Source: Gammaproteobacteria bacterium
Lineage (GTDB): Bacteria > Pseudomonadota > Gammaproteobacteria > SZUA-140
NCBI GenBank assembly: GCA_016712635.1
Contig: JADJQS010000001.1
Coordinates: 160,001 to 224,000 of the forward strand
Direction: 5' to 3'
DNA: 64,000 nt
In this document: positions 42,262 through 51,185 of the stretch, piece by piece
Position numbering within the stretch: position 1 is the first letter of the stretch
How the letters are laid out: each line of letters begins with the position of its first letter
Made by a program: the position numbers and the translations under genes
Notes under the pieces: model-generated
The model's input: only the letters and a program-made list of their open reading frames with translations
What the model was told of the DNA's origin: nothing
The model's database searches: none

Positions 42262-45200
42262 CGGACGAATCGCTCATCCAGTCCGCCCTGCGGCAGGGAC
42301 TTGCGCTCTCGAACCAGGGCCGCGTCGACGAGGCCGCCGCCTGTTTCAGGGAGGTGCTCGCGCTCAACCCCGCGCACCCCGAGGCACACCTGAACCTCGG
42401 CAACATCCTGCTCTCCCGGGGCCGGCCCGCGGAGGCGGCCGAGAGCTATCTGAAGGTGCTCGCCGCCCGCCCGGACCTCGCCGCGGTACATTTCAACCTG
42501 GGCCTGGCGCGCTACCGGGAAGGCCGGCCGGAGGAGGCCGCAACCAGCTACCGGCGCGCGCTGATGCTCAAGCCCGACTATGCCGAGGCGTATAACAACC
42601 TCGCGCATACCTGTCTCGATCTCGGCCGCCCGGACGAGGCGGCAGGCGCCTGCCAGAAGGCGATCACGCTGAGACCGGACCTCGCCCCGGCGCAGCAGAA
42701 TCTCGGCGTCGCCCTCCTCCGCCTGGGCCGGCTGGAAGAGTCGGTGGAGGCGTCGCAACAGGCGATCGCGCTCGATCCGGGGCTCGTCGAGGCCTACCAT
42801 ACGCTCTGCCTCGCCCAGTACGACCTCGGCCGCATGGACGAGGCGCTGGCCTGCACGCAGAAGACCCTCGCGCTGCAGCCGGACAACACCAATCTGCACA
42901 TCTTCCGCTCCGCGCTGCTGGCACACACGGGCAGGGGCCGCGAGGCCCTGTCGGAGCTGGACCGGGCGCTCGCACTCGACCCGGACTCCGCCGCCGGGCT
43001 CAGCGCCCGATGCTCCGCGCTGCTGTACCTGGCGGACACCACGCCGGAGACCGCGCTGGCCGCGCACCGACACTTCTCCGCGCGCTGCGAGGCGCCGCTC
43101 CGGCCGCACCGGCGCGCCCACGCCAACACGCGCGACCCCGCACGCCGGCTCAGGATCGGCTATGTCTCCGCGGACCTCCGCCGCCACTCGGTCGCCAACT
43201 TCATCGAGCCGGTGCTCGCCTGCCACGACCGCGCCCGCTTCGAGGTCTATTGCTACTACAACCACGTCGAGCGCGACGCGGTGACCGAATCCCTGGCGGC
43301 ACTGTCCGATCACTGGCTCCCCTGCGCCGGCCTGACAGATGAACAACTGGCCGCACGCATCCGCCAGGACGGCATCGACATCCTGGTGGATCTCAACGGC
43401 CACACCGACGGCAACCGCCTGCTGACCTTCGCGCGCCGGCCGGCGCCGGTGCAGGTGACGTACCTCGGCTACCCCGCCACCACCGGGCTCGACGCCGTGG
43501 ACTACCGGCTATGCACAAGCGACACCGATCCGCCCGGACAGGAGGCCTTCCACAGCGAGGCGCTCTATCGTCTGCCGCGCACGCTGTGGTGCTACCGGCC
43601 CCTCGCCGCGCGCGAACCCGATCCGGGCGCCCCCGCGCTGCGGAACGGCCAGGTCACCTTCGGCTCCATGAACACCTACACGAAGATCTCGCCCGAGGCC
43701 TTCGCCGTCTGGATGGACATCCTGCACGCCCTGCCCGCAGCGCGCCTGGTGATGACCGCCGTGCCGGAAGGCTCCACACGCGAACGGCTCAGGCAGCGCA
43801 TCCTCAGCCACGGCATCGCCCCTGAACGGGTGATCGCGCATCCGCGGCTGACGTTCGCGGACTTCCAGCAGGTCCAGCGCGGCATCGACATCGCGCTCGA
43901 CCCGTTTCCGTACACCGGCACCACCACCACCTGCGAGACCCTGTGGCGCGGCATCCCGGTCGTGACCCTCATCGGGCAGACCTCCGTCGCACGCTCCGGT
44001 TACGCCCAGCTGAAGACCGTCGGGCTCGAGGGGCTCGCCGCGCGCGATGAGGCCGACTATGTCCGCATCGCCGTCGAACTCGCGCACGACCCCGGGCGCC
44101 TCGCCCGCCTGCGCCGCGAGCTGCCGGCGCGCTTCGACGCCTCACCCCTGCGCGACGAGGCCGCCTTCACCCGCGACCTCGAGGCCGCCTGCCGCGACAT
44201 GTGGCAGCGCTGGTGCGAACACGCGCCGGAAGTTCGTGCGGTTGCGGATCAGGCAACGACGGGCATGGCGCGTGTGGAAGTACTCCTGCAGCAGGGGCTC
44301 GGCTGTTTCATGCAGGGCAGCTACGCCGATGCGGCGGTCCATTTCCGCGCCGCGCTCGCGATGGATCCCGGCCATGCCGAGGCGCATCGCAAGCTGGGCA
44401 ACGCCTGTTTCGCCCAGGGCCGGCTGGACGAGGCGGCGGAGTGCTACCAGCGGGCGCTGGCCCTCGATCCCGGACTCACCGCCGCCCACTACAACCTGGG
44501 CCTGACCCGGTTCAGGCAGGGAAAGCTCGGGGAGGCGGCCGCGCGGTATCTGGACGCGCTCGCGCTCAAGCCGGATTTCGTCGAGGCGTATACCGGCCTG
44601 GGCGTGACCTACAGCGGCCTCGGCAGGCCGGACGAGGCGCTGCGCTGCCTGCAGAAGGCGGCGGCCATGCAGCCGGAGAACGCGCAGATCCGCAACAACC
44701 TGGGCCTGACGCTCCACAACATGGGCCGGCGGGACGAGGCCGTGCCCTGCTTCCGGCAGGCGCTCGCGCTCAATCCGTCGTACGCCGAGGCGCACTTCAA
44801 CCTGGGCAATGCATACTCCATGCTCGGCAGGCAGGAAGAGGCGTCCGCCTGCTACCGGCAGGCGGTGACGCACAAACCGGAGTATGCCGAGGCCTGGTTC
44901 AATCTGGGCGGCATCCATCTCTCCGGGGGAAGGCTCGATGAGGCGGGCGAATGTTTCCGCAGGACGATCGCGCTCAAACCGGATTACGCCGCCGCGTACA
45001 ACAATCTGGGGCAGATCTTCATCCGCCAGGACAGGCTGGACGAGGCCGTGGCCAGTTACCGGCGCTCGATCGCGCTCAAACCCGGCGATGCCGAGGCGCA
45101 CATCAATCTCGGCTCCGCGCTGACCACCCAGGGCAAGGTCGAAGAAGGCATGCGCTGTTACGAGGAAGGCCTCCGCATCGATCCCGCCTCCGCGGCCGGA

Positions 45201-46430
45201 CACAGCGCCCGGCTCTTCTCGCTGCACAATCTCTCCTCGGTCAGCGCGGAGGATTCGTACGCCGCCCAGCGCTTCTTCGCCGCGCAGTGCGAGACGCCGC
45301 TCAAAGCTCACCGGCGCCCGCACACGAATGACCGCGACCCCGGGCGCCGGCTGCGCATCGGCTACGTCTCGCCCGACTTCCGCCGCCACCCGGTGGCGAA
45401 CTTCATCGAGCCGGTGCTCGCCCATCATGACCGCGCCCGGGTCGAGGTGCATGGCTACTACAACAATTACGAGCGTGACGACTGGACCGACCGGATGGCC
45501 CTGCTGGTCGATCACTGGATCCCGTGTCCGGGCCTGACGGATGAACAGCTGGCCGAACAGATCCGCGCCGACCGCATCGATATCCTGGTCGACCTCGCCG
45601 GCCACACCGACAAGAACCGCCTGCCGGTCTTCGCGCGCAAGCCGGCGCCGGTCCAGGTCACCTACCTGGGGGACGTCGCGAGCACCGGTCTGGAGTCCAT
45701 GGACTGGCGCCTGAGTCATCTCGACACCGACCCCGAAGGTTACCAGCGCTATAACAGCGAACGGCTCTATCGACTGCCGCGCAATCTGTGGTGCTACCGG
45801 CCGGCCGCCGACCTGCCGGAGGTCGAGGCGACGACGCCGGCGCGCCGGAACGGTCACGTCACCTTTGGCTCGATGAACAAGGTTGCCAAGGTGTCGGAGG
45901 CGACGCTGTCCGCCTGGTCGGAGCTGCTCCGGCGCGTGCCCGGCTCACGGCTGGTCATGGCGGGGGTGCCGGCGGGCGAGGCGCAGCGGCATATCCGGGA
46001 GCGCTTCGCCGCGTGCGGGATCGAACCGGGACGCCTGACGCTGCATCGCAAGCTCCCGCTGCGCGAATTCCGCGCCCTGCACGCGACCATCGACATCGCG
46101 CTCGACCCCTGGCCGTTCAACGGCAACACGACGACCTGCGAGGTCCTGCATCTCGGCCTGCCGGTGATCAGCCTGACGGGTGACCGCTTTTCGGCCCGCT
46201 TCGGCTATCATCTGCTGAAGACGATCGGCCTGGCCGAACTGGCGGGACGGGACGTGGCGGACTACATCTCCATCGCGGAGACCCTGGCCGCGGACCTTGG
46301 CCGGCTGGAGGCCCTGCGCAGCGGAATGCGCGCGCGCCTCGCGGCCTCGCCGCTGCGCGACGAGGCCGGGTTCACGCGCCAGCTGGAGGAGGCGTATCGG
46401 GATATGTGGAGGAAATGGTGCGCCTCATGA
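42258..46430 (+). CDS. Two-headed TPR-GT41-TPR-GT41 glycosyltransferase with divergent second catalytic module
   Basis: A 1390-residue protein that closes the array. Module 1 has about seven TPRs (5-240) and a GT41 (about 295-653) with SADLRRHSVANFIEP, DGIDILVDLNGHT, FGSMNTYTKISP and DPFPYTGTTTTCETLW. Module 2 has about nine TPRs (670-975) and a GT41 (about 1029-1390) that departs from all others. LGYPATTGLD becomes LGDVASTGLE, DPPGQEAFHSEALYRLP becomes DPEGYQRYNSERLYRLP, and DPFPYTGTTTTCETLW becomes DPWPFNGNTTTCEVLH. The His of SPDFRRHPVANFIEP and the Lys of GSMNKVAKVS remain, so activity is likely but specificity may differ. The ATG overlaps the previous stop. Its own stop is followed 52 bp later by rmlB. 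Confidence 0.9.
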   Translation: MTDESLIQSALRQGLALSNQGRVDEAAACFREVLALNPAHPEAHLNLGNILLSRGRPAEAAESYLKVLAARPDLAAVHFNLGLARYREGRPEEAATSYRRALMLKPDYAEAYNNLAHTCLDLGRPDEAAGACQKAITLRPDLAPAQQNLGVALLRLGRLEESVEASQQAIALDPGLVEAYHTLCLAQYDLGRMDEALACTQKTLALQPDNTNLHIFRSALLAHTGRGREALSELDRALALDPDSAAGLSARCSALLYLADTTPETALAAHRHFSARCEAPLRPHRRAHANTRDPARRLRIGYVSADLRRHSVANFIEPVLACHDRARFEVYCYYNHVERDAVTESLAALSDHWLPCAGLTDEQLAARIRQDGIDILVDLNGHTDGNRLLTFARRPAPVQVTYLGYPATTGLDAVDYRLCTSDTDPPGQEAFHSEALYRLPRTLWCYRPLAAREPDPGAPALRNGQVTFGSMNTYTKISPEAFAVWMDILHALPAARLVMTAVPEGSTRERLRQRILSHGIAPERVIAHPRLTFADFQQVQRGIDIALDPFPYTGTTTTCETLWRGIPVVTLIGQTSVARSGYAQLKTVGLEGLAARDEADYVRIAVELAHDPGRLARLRRELPARFDASPLRDEAAFTRDLEAACRDMWQRWCEHAPEVRAVADQATTGMARVEVLLQQGLGCFMQGSYADAAVHFRAALAMDPGHAEAHRKLGNACFAQGRLDEAAECYQRALALDPGLTAAHYNLGLTRFRQGKLGEAAARYLDALALKPDFVEAYTGLGVTYSGLGRPDEALRCLQKAAAMQPENAQIRNNLGLTLHNMGRRDEAVPCFRQALALNPSYAEAHFNLGNAYSMLGRQEEASACYRQAVTHKPEYAEAWFNLGGIHLSGGRLDEAGECFRRTIALKPDYAAAYNNLGQIFIRQDRLDEAVASYRRSIALKPGDAEAHINLGSALTTQGKVEEGMRCYEEGLRIDPASAAGHSARLFSLHNLSSVSAEDSYAAQRFFAAQCETPLKAHRRPHTNDRDPGRRLRIGYVSPDFRRHPVANFIEPVLAHHDRARVEVHGYYNNYERDDWTDRMALLVDHWIPCPGLTDEQLAEQIRADRIDILVDLAGHTDKNRLPVFARKPAPVQVTYLGDVASTGLESMDWRLSHLDTDPEGYQRYNSERLYRLPRNLWCYRPAADLPEVEATTPARRNGHVTFGSMNKVAKVSEATLSAWSELLRRVPGSRLVMAGVPAGEAQRHIRERFAACGIEPGRLTLHRKLPLREFRALHATIDIALDPWPFNGNTTTCEVLHLGLPVISLTGDRFSARFGYHLLKTIGLAELAGRDVADYISIAETLAADLGRLEALRSGMRARLAASPLRDEAGFTRQLEEAYRDMWRKWCAS

Positions 46431-46482
46431 TGCAGCCCCCGGCGCGGGACCCGCGCCCGAACCCGACGCAGGATGAATCGGC

Positions 46483-47580
46483 ATGATACTGGTCACCGGC
46501 GGCGCCGGTTTCATCGGCGCGAATTTCGTCCTGCACTGGTGCGCCGCCAGCGACGAACCGGTCCTGAACCTGGACGCGCTCACCTACGCGGGCAACCTGG
46601 AATCGCTGCGCCCGCTGGCGGATTCCCCGCGCCACCGCTTCGTACACGGCGACATCGCCGACGCCGCCCTGCTGCAGCGGCTGTTCGCCGAGCACCGCCC
46701 GCGCGCGGTGGTCAACTTCGCCGCCGAGACCCACGTCGACCGCTCGATCCACGGCCCGGAGGCCTTCGTCCAGACCAATGTCACCGGCACCTTTCACCTG
46801 CTGGAGACGGCGCGCGCGTACTGGCAGCAGCTCGACGACGGCGAACGGCGGGCGTTCCGCTTTCTCCATGTATCCACGGACGAGGTCTATGGGTCGCTCG
46901 GCCCGGCCGATGCGCCGTTCAGCGAGACCACGCCCTACGCCCCGAACAGCCCCTATGCCGCCAGCAAGGCGGCCGCCGACCACCTGGTCCGCGCCTATCA
47001 CCACACCTACGGCCTGCCCGCGGTCACCACGAACTGCTCGAACAACTACGGGCCGTATCAGTTCCCGGAGAAGCTGATCCCGCTGATGATCGTCAACGCC
47101 CTTGCGGGCCGGCCGCTGCCGGTGTACGGCGACGGGCGCAACATCCGCGACTGGCTGTATGTCGGGGACCACTGCGCGGCGATCCGCCGCGTGCTGCAGG
47201 CGGGCCGGCCGGGCGAGACCTACAACATCGGCGGCTGGAACGAGCTGGCCAACATCGACATCGTCCGCGGGGTGTGCGCGCTGCTGGACGAACTGGCCCC
47301 GGCGCCCGCGCGCGGCGTGCGCGACGCGCAGGGACATCCGGTGCGGGAATACGCCGGGCTGATCGCGTTCGTGGCCGACCGGCCCGGCCATGACCGGCGC
47401 TACGCCATCGATGCGCGCAAGATCGAACACGAACTGGGCTGGCGGCCGGCGGAAACCTTCGCGACGGGAATCCGCAAGACGGTGCAATGGTACCTGTCGA
47501 ACCAGGACTGGGTAACGCACGTGCAGAGCGGCGCCTATCGCGAATGGATCGGACGCCACTACGGCGAGGGGATGCGGTGA
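46483..47580 (+). CDS. rmlB: dTDP-glucose 4,6-dehydratase
   Basis: A 365-residue extended short-chain dehydrogenase that converts dTDP-glucose to dTDP-4-keto-6-deoxyglucose, the branch point for dTDP-rhamnose and dTDP-amino sugars. It shows the NAD-binding TGGAGFIGANF at the N-terminus, VSTDEVYGSLG with the catalytic Thr-Asp-Glu, the YAASKAAAD Tyr-x3-Lys pair, and NCSNNYGPYQFPEKLIP plus RNIRDWLYVGDHC, all typical of RmlB. Length matches the family. It lies 52 bp after the GT41 array in the same direction and may be co-transcribed with it. Its last base pairs overlap the GTG of rmlD. An AGGA-like Shine-Dalgarno precedes the ATG. Confidence 0.95.
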   Translation: MILVTGGAGFIGANFVLHWCAASDEPVLNLDALTYAGNLESLRPLADSPRHRFVHGDIADAALLQRLFAEHRPRAVVNFAAETHVDRSIHGPEAFVQTNVTGTFHLLETARAYWQQLDDGERRAFRFLHVSTDEVYGSLGPADAPFSETTPYAPNSPYAASKAAADHLVRAYHHTYGLPAVTTNCSNNYGPYQFPEKLIPLMIVNALAGRPLPVYGDGRNIRDWLYVGDHCAAIRRVLQAGRPGETYNIGGWNELANIDIVRGVCALLDELAPAPARGVRDAQGHPVREYAGLIAFVADRPGHDRRYAIDARKIEHELGWRPAETFATGIRKTVQWYLSNQDWVTHVQSGAYREWIGRHYGEGMR

Positions 47581-48482
47581 GGCTGCTGCTGCTCGGCAGG
47601 AACGGCCAGTTGGGCTGGGAGCTGCAGCGGGCGCTGGCGCCGCTCGGCGAGGTCGTCGCGCTCGACCGCAGCGGGACGGCGGAGCTGTGCGGCGACCTCG
47701 CCGATCTCGCGGGCCTGGCCGCCACGGTGCGCAGGCTCGCGCCGCAGGTCATCGTCAACGCGGCGGCCTATACCGCCGTCGACCAGGCGGAAGGCGAACC
47801 GGCCGCGGCCATGCGGATCAATGCCGAGGCGCCGGGCGTGCTGGCCGAGGAGGCGGCGCGGATCGGGGCCTGGCTGGTGCATTACTCCAGCGATTACGTC
47901 TACTCCGGCGACGGCAGCCGGCCGTGGTCGGAAGGAGACCGGCCCGCGCCCGTATCGGCCTACGGCCGGAGCAAGCTGGCCGGCGACGAGGCGGTGACCG
48001 CCGCCACCGATCGCGCCCTGATCTTTCGCACCTCATGGGTCTACGCCGCGCGCGGCCAGAACTTCATCCGCTCCATACTTCGGCTGGCCCGGAGCCGTGA
48101 TATTCTGGACGTCGTGAACGACCAGTTCGGCGCCCCCACCGGCGCGGAGCTGATCGCGGACGTGACCGCACACGCACTCGCCGCGGTGTTGCGCGACGCC
48201 GGTTCCGCCGACCGCGCCGGGATCTATCACCTGGCGGCGGCCGGCGAGACAAGCTGGTGGGCGTATGCGCGGCTGGTGCTGGCCGAGGCCGAGCGCGCCG
48301 GCGCCGGGCTGAAGGTCACGGCAGACCGGGTCGGCGCCGTGCCCTCCGAAGCCTATCCCAGGCCGGCGCCGCGTCCGCGCAATTCCCGCCTCGCGCTCGG
48401 CAAGCTGGAAGCGGCCTTCGGGCTGCGGATGCCGGGGTGGGAACACGGCGTCCGGCGCGTGTTGCAAGAAATCCTGACGTAA
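47577..48482 (+). CDS. rmlD: dTDP-4-dehydrorhamnose reductase
   Basis: A 301-residue short-chain reductase that carries out the last step to dTDP-L-rhamnose, reducing the 4-keto group with NAD(P)H. It has LLLGRNGQLGWEL (dinucleotide binding), IVNAAAYTAVDQAE, HYSSDYVYSG, YGRSKLAGDEAV (catalytic Tyr-x3-Lys), and the C-terminal RPRNSRLALGKLE segment. The start is GTG 47577, overlapping the rmlB stop (GTGA) with GAGGGG five bases upstream. The longer in-frame extension would run antisense-like into rmlB and is rejected. Length fits RmlD. Confidence 0.93.
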   Translation: MRLLLLGRNGQLGWELQRALAPLGEVVALDRSGTAELCGDLADLAGLAATVRRLAPQVIVNAAAYTAVDQAEGEPAAAMRINAEAPGVLAEEAARIGAWLVHYSSDYVYSGDGSRPWSEGDRPAPVSAYGRSKLAGDEAVTAATDRALIFRTSWVYAARGQNFIRSILRLARSRDILDVVNDQFGAPTGAELIADVTAHALAAVLRDAGSADRAGIYHLAAAGETSWWAYARLVLAEAERAGAGLKVTADRVGAVPSEAYPRPAPRPRNSRLALGKLEAAFGLRMPGWEHGVRRVLQEILT

Positions 48483-48493
48483 CGGGGGCACCA

Positions 48494-49375
48494 GTGCCGA
48501 GAAAGGGCATCATCCTGGCCGGAGGTTCCGGCACCCGCCTGTACCCGACCACACTGGCGCTGTCGAAACAGCTGCTGCCGGTGTACGACAAGCCGATGAT
48601 CTACTACCCGCTCAGCATCCTGCTGCTGGCGGGCATCCGGGACATCCTGCTGATCACCACACCGGAGGACGCGCCGCTCTTCGCCCGGCTGCTGGGCGAC
48701 GGCGGACAGTGGGGGCTGAATCTTTCCTATGCCGTGCAGCACCGCCCGGACGGCCTGGCCCAGGCCTTCGTCATCGGCGCAGGATTCCTCGGCCGCGACC
48801 CGTCGGCCCTGGTGCTGGGCGACAACATCTTCTACGGCCACGATCTCCAGCCATTGCTGCGGGACGCGGCGCAGCGGACCGCAGGCGCCACCGTCTTCGC
48901 CTACCACGTGCAGAATCCCCAGCGCTACGGCGTCGTCGAGTTCGACGCCTCCGGCCGCGCCCTGTCGCTGGAGGAAAAGCCGCCGCGGCCCAAGTCGAAT
49001 TACGCGGTCACCGGGCTCTACTTCTACGACCACCAGGCGGTGGACTTCGCGCGCGAGATCAAACCGTCCGCGCGCGGCGAACTGGAGATCACCGACCTCA
49101 ACGCGATGTACCTGGACCGGCAGATGCTCAAGGTCCTGATCCTGGGACGCGGCTATGCCTGGCTCGACACCGGCACCCACGAAAGCCTGCTGGAGGCCGG
49201 ACAGTACGTCGCCACCCTCGAGAAACGGCAGGGACTGAAGGTGGCCTGCCCGGAGGAGATCTGCTACCGCAACGGCTGGATCGACGCCGGACAGCTGCAG
49301 CGGCTCGCGGCCCCGCTGGCCAAATCCGCCTACGGCGAATATCTGCTGAGGCTGATCGACGGCAAGGTGTTCTGA
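48494..49375 (+). CDS. rmlA: Glucose-1-phosphate thymidylyltransferase
   Basis: A 293-residue nucleotidyltransferase that makes dTDP-glucose from dTTP and glucose-1-phosphate, the first step of the pathway. It has the signature GIILAGGSGTRLYPTT followed by SKQLLPVYDKPMIYYPLS, the metal/sugar-binding VLGDNIFYG, the RYGVVEFD strand, EEKPPRPKSNYAVTGLYFY, and GRGYAWLDTGTHESLLEA. The start is GTG 48494, 11 bp after rmlD, with a GGGGGC purine-rich stretch upstream. Its TGA overlaps the rmlC ATG by one base. The long RmlA form (about 290 residues) fits. Confidence 0.94.
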   Translation: MPRKGIILAGGSGTRLYPTTLALSKQLLPVYDKPMIYYPLSILLLAGIRDILLITTPEDAPLFARLLGDGGQWGLNLSYAVQHRPDGLAQAFVIGAGFLGRDPSALVLGDNIFYGHDLQPLLRDAAQRTAGATVFAYHVQNPQRYGVVEFDASGRALSLEEKPPRPKSNYAVTGLYFYDHQAVDFAREIKPSARGELEITDLNAMYLDRQMLKVLILGRGYAWLDTGTHESLLEAGQYVATLEKRQGLKVACPEEICYRNGWIDAGQLQRLAAPLAKSAYGEYLLRLIDGKVF

Positions 49376-49920
49376 TGCAGGCCGAGCGCTTGCCGATCGC
49401 GGACATCGTCATGCTCACCCCGCGGGTGTTCACCGACCCGCGCGGATTCTTCTTCGAGAGCTTCAACCTGCGGCAGTTCACCGGGATGACCGGACTGAGC
49501 CCTCAATTCGTGCAGGACAACCATTCGCGCTCGCAAAAAGGCGTCTTGCGCGGACTGCATTACCAATTGCCGCCGATGGCGCAGGGGAAACTGGTGCGGG
49601 TGGTGCAGGGGGAGATCTACGACGTCGCGGTCGACCTCCGCCGCGCATCGCCCACCTTCGGCCGCTGGACAGGCGCCGTGCTTTCCGCCGGGAACCGGCA
49701 CCAGCTCTGGATCCCGGAGGGCTTCGCCCACGGCTTCGTGACCCTGAGCGACTGCTCCGAAGTGCTGTACAAGACAACGGATTATTACGCGCCGGAGCAT
49801 GAACGCTGCATCGCCTGGGACGACGCGGACCTCGCCATAGACTGGCATTACCCGGGCGTGCCGGTGCTCTCGGACAAGGACCGGCAGGGTACAGCCTTCA
49901 GGCAGGCTGAGTTGTTCTAG
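49375..49920 (+). CDS. rmlC: dTDP-4-dehydrorhamnose 3,5-epimerase
   Basis: A 181-residue cupin-fold epimerase acting on dTDP-4-keto-6-deoxyglucose at C3 and C5. Visible are FTDPRGFFFESFN, FVQDNHSRSQKGVLRGLHYQ (with the catalytic His), KLVRVVQGEIYDVAVDLR, QLWIPEGFAHGFVTLS, the YKTTDYYAPEHERCIAWDD region and IDWHYPGVPVLSDKD. Length is standard. The ATG overlaps the rmlA stop (TGATG). It is the last gene of the plus-strand run and converges with the sulfotransferase gene, 12 bp away, with no intrinsic terminator between them. Confidence 0.95.
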   Translation: MQAERLPIADIVMLTPRVFTDPRGFFFESFNLRQFTGMTGLSPQFVQDNHSRSQKGVLRGLHYQLPPMAQGKLVRVVQGEIYDVAVDLRRASPTFGRWTGAVLSAGNRHQLWIPEGFAHGFVTLSDCSEVLYKTTDYYAPEHERCIAWDDADLAIDWHYPGVPVLSDKDRQGTAFRQAELF

Positions 49921-49932
49921 CAGGAAACAGCC

Positions 49933-50964
49933 TCAGGCCAGGTACCGGTGCCTGACCATCCAGTCGGAAAGCTCTCGCTCTATCCAGCCCGTCACCTCGG
50001 GCCCGAGCTTGTCCGCGTAACTGCCGGTCCCGGCCTTCTCGACGGCGAAAATGGAACCGTCGAAGCGGTTCTCCACACCCAGGAACGCGCTGAGGTCGTC
50101 CAGCACGGCCGCCTTGTCGGCCGAGATGTCCTCGAGCCGGATCTCCCTGACGCACTCCGCCGGAACGCGCGTCTTCACGGCCTCGTATGCGGCGAACTGG
50201 GCCTTGAAGCCCGCCACGATCGCCTTCGGATCGGACGGGGCCCAGGTCTGTTTCATATATGAACCCACCACATCGCGCGGGTCGCGGATCATGTGGATGA
50301 AGCGCATGCCCGGATAGAGCTCGTGCAGGAAATCCAGATAGAGCCAGCTGTCGGGCGTATCGTCGCACCAGCGCTGGGCCCCGGCGCGCTGGAGCGGAAG
50401 GGAGTAGAGCCGCCCGAGGAAGGCGCGGCAAGCGGCCAGGGCCTCGGCCCGGGTCATCGCCTTCGGCGTGAAGAAGGGCCGGATCAGGCCCTCGGTATCA
50501 ACGATCCCCTCGGCCGATACGCTTTCGATCAGTCCGCGAACAAAGTCGTTCACGCAGGCATCATAGTGCTCCATGCCGATGAACTGACCGACCGCGTGGA
50601 TGCTGAAGCCGGCGCCCGGGTGCCCGCGCCCGACACTCTCGAAGGCCTCGTGCAGGCCGGTGCCGGCGGCCATCAGCTCGCGCACCCTGGCATTCAGCGC
50701 CGCGTCGGCAAACCCGATCACCCGCAGCCTTGCCGCCCATCCGATGAAATTCGCGACGGCGTAGTGGTGGCGCTTCATGTCGTACCGGCCGCCCAGCTGG
50801 TCGACCAGGTCCATCAGTCCGCCCTGCTCGACAATCAGCTTGTTCTCGTGCGCCGGCAGTACGATCGCCGGGTGCGAGCCCAGCAGATCGCCCATCACCG
50901 AGGTACCGGAACGGCCGGTCCCGCCGACGAAGATGGGTTGCGCGCTGGGCTGGGCTGGGGTCAT
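49933..50964 (-). CDS. PAPS-dependent sulfotransferase family protein
   Basis: A 343-residue protein of the Sulfotransfer_3 type. It has a phosphate-binding loop near the N-terminus (FVGGTGRSGTSVMGDLL, residues about 12-28, binding the 5'-phosphosulfate of PAPS) and the 3'-phosphate motif MIRDPRDVVGSYMKQTW. A WCDDTPDSWLYLDFL segment precedes the latter. I chose ATG 50964; a GTG at 51000 would add 12 residues, with no better ribosome site. In this neighbourhood it may sulfate a sugar or a glycosylated protein; the substrate is not determined by sequence. It is followed at its 3' side by the convergent rmlC. Its promoter may lie in the 220-bp gap upstream. Confidence 0.85.
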   Translation of the reverse strand: MTPAQPSAQPIFVGGTGRSGTSVMGDLLGSHPAIVLPAHENKLIVEQGGLMDLVDQLGGRYDMKRHHYAVANFIGWAARLRVIGFADAALNARVRELMAAGTGLHEAFESVGRGHPGAGFSIHAVGQFIGMEHYDACVNDFVRGLIESVSAEGIVDTEGLIRPFFTPKAMTRAEALAACRAFLGRLYSLPLQRAGAQRWCDDTPDSWLYLDFLHELYPGMRFIHMIRDPRDVVGSYMKQTWAPSDPKAIVAGFKAQFAAYEAVKTRVPAECVREIRLEDISADKAAVLDDLSAFLGVENRFDGSIFAVEKAGTGSYADKLGPEVTGWIERELSDWMVRHRYLA

Positions 50965-51185
50965 CGGAACTCGAAGGGAATGGGCCGGTCCGGGCTGCAC
51001 GGCGGGTTACGGGAAGGATAAACGGCCTTATTACCCAGGTCTAGCAGTCGTTTGCCGTCAGCGGTCCTCCTCGTCACCGGCGGGTACGAATGGAATTCAT
51101 CGACCGCTTCGCGTTGAATACCCCCGGCGCCGCACATCCCGCGATCACAAGGTTTAACGCCGGCAGCGGCCGGAATTCCGGCGCA

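Noticed and set aside
47487..47576. 30-codon extension of rmlD into rmlB
   Set aside because: GTG 47577 has a good Shine-Dalgarno and begins exactly at the conserved RmlD N-terminus.
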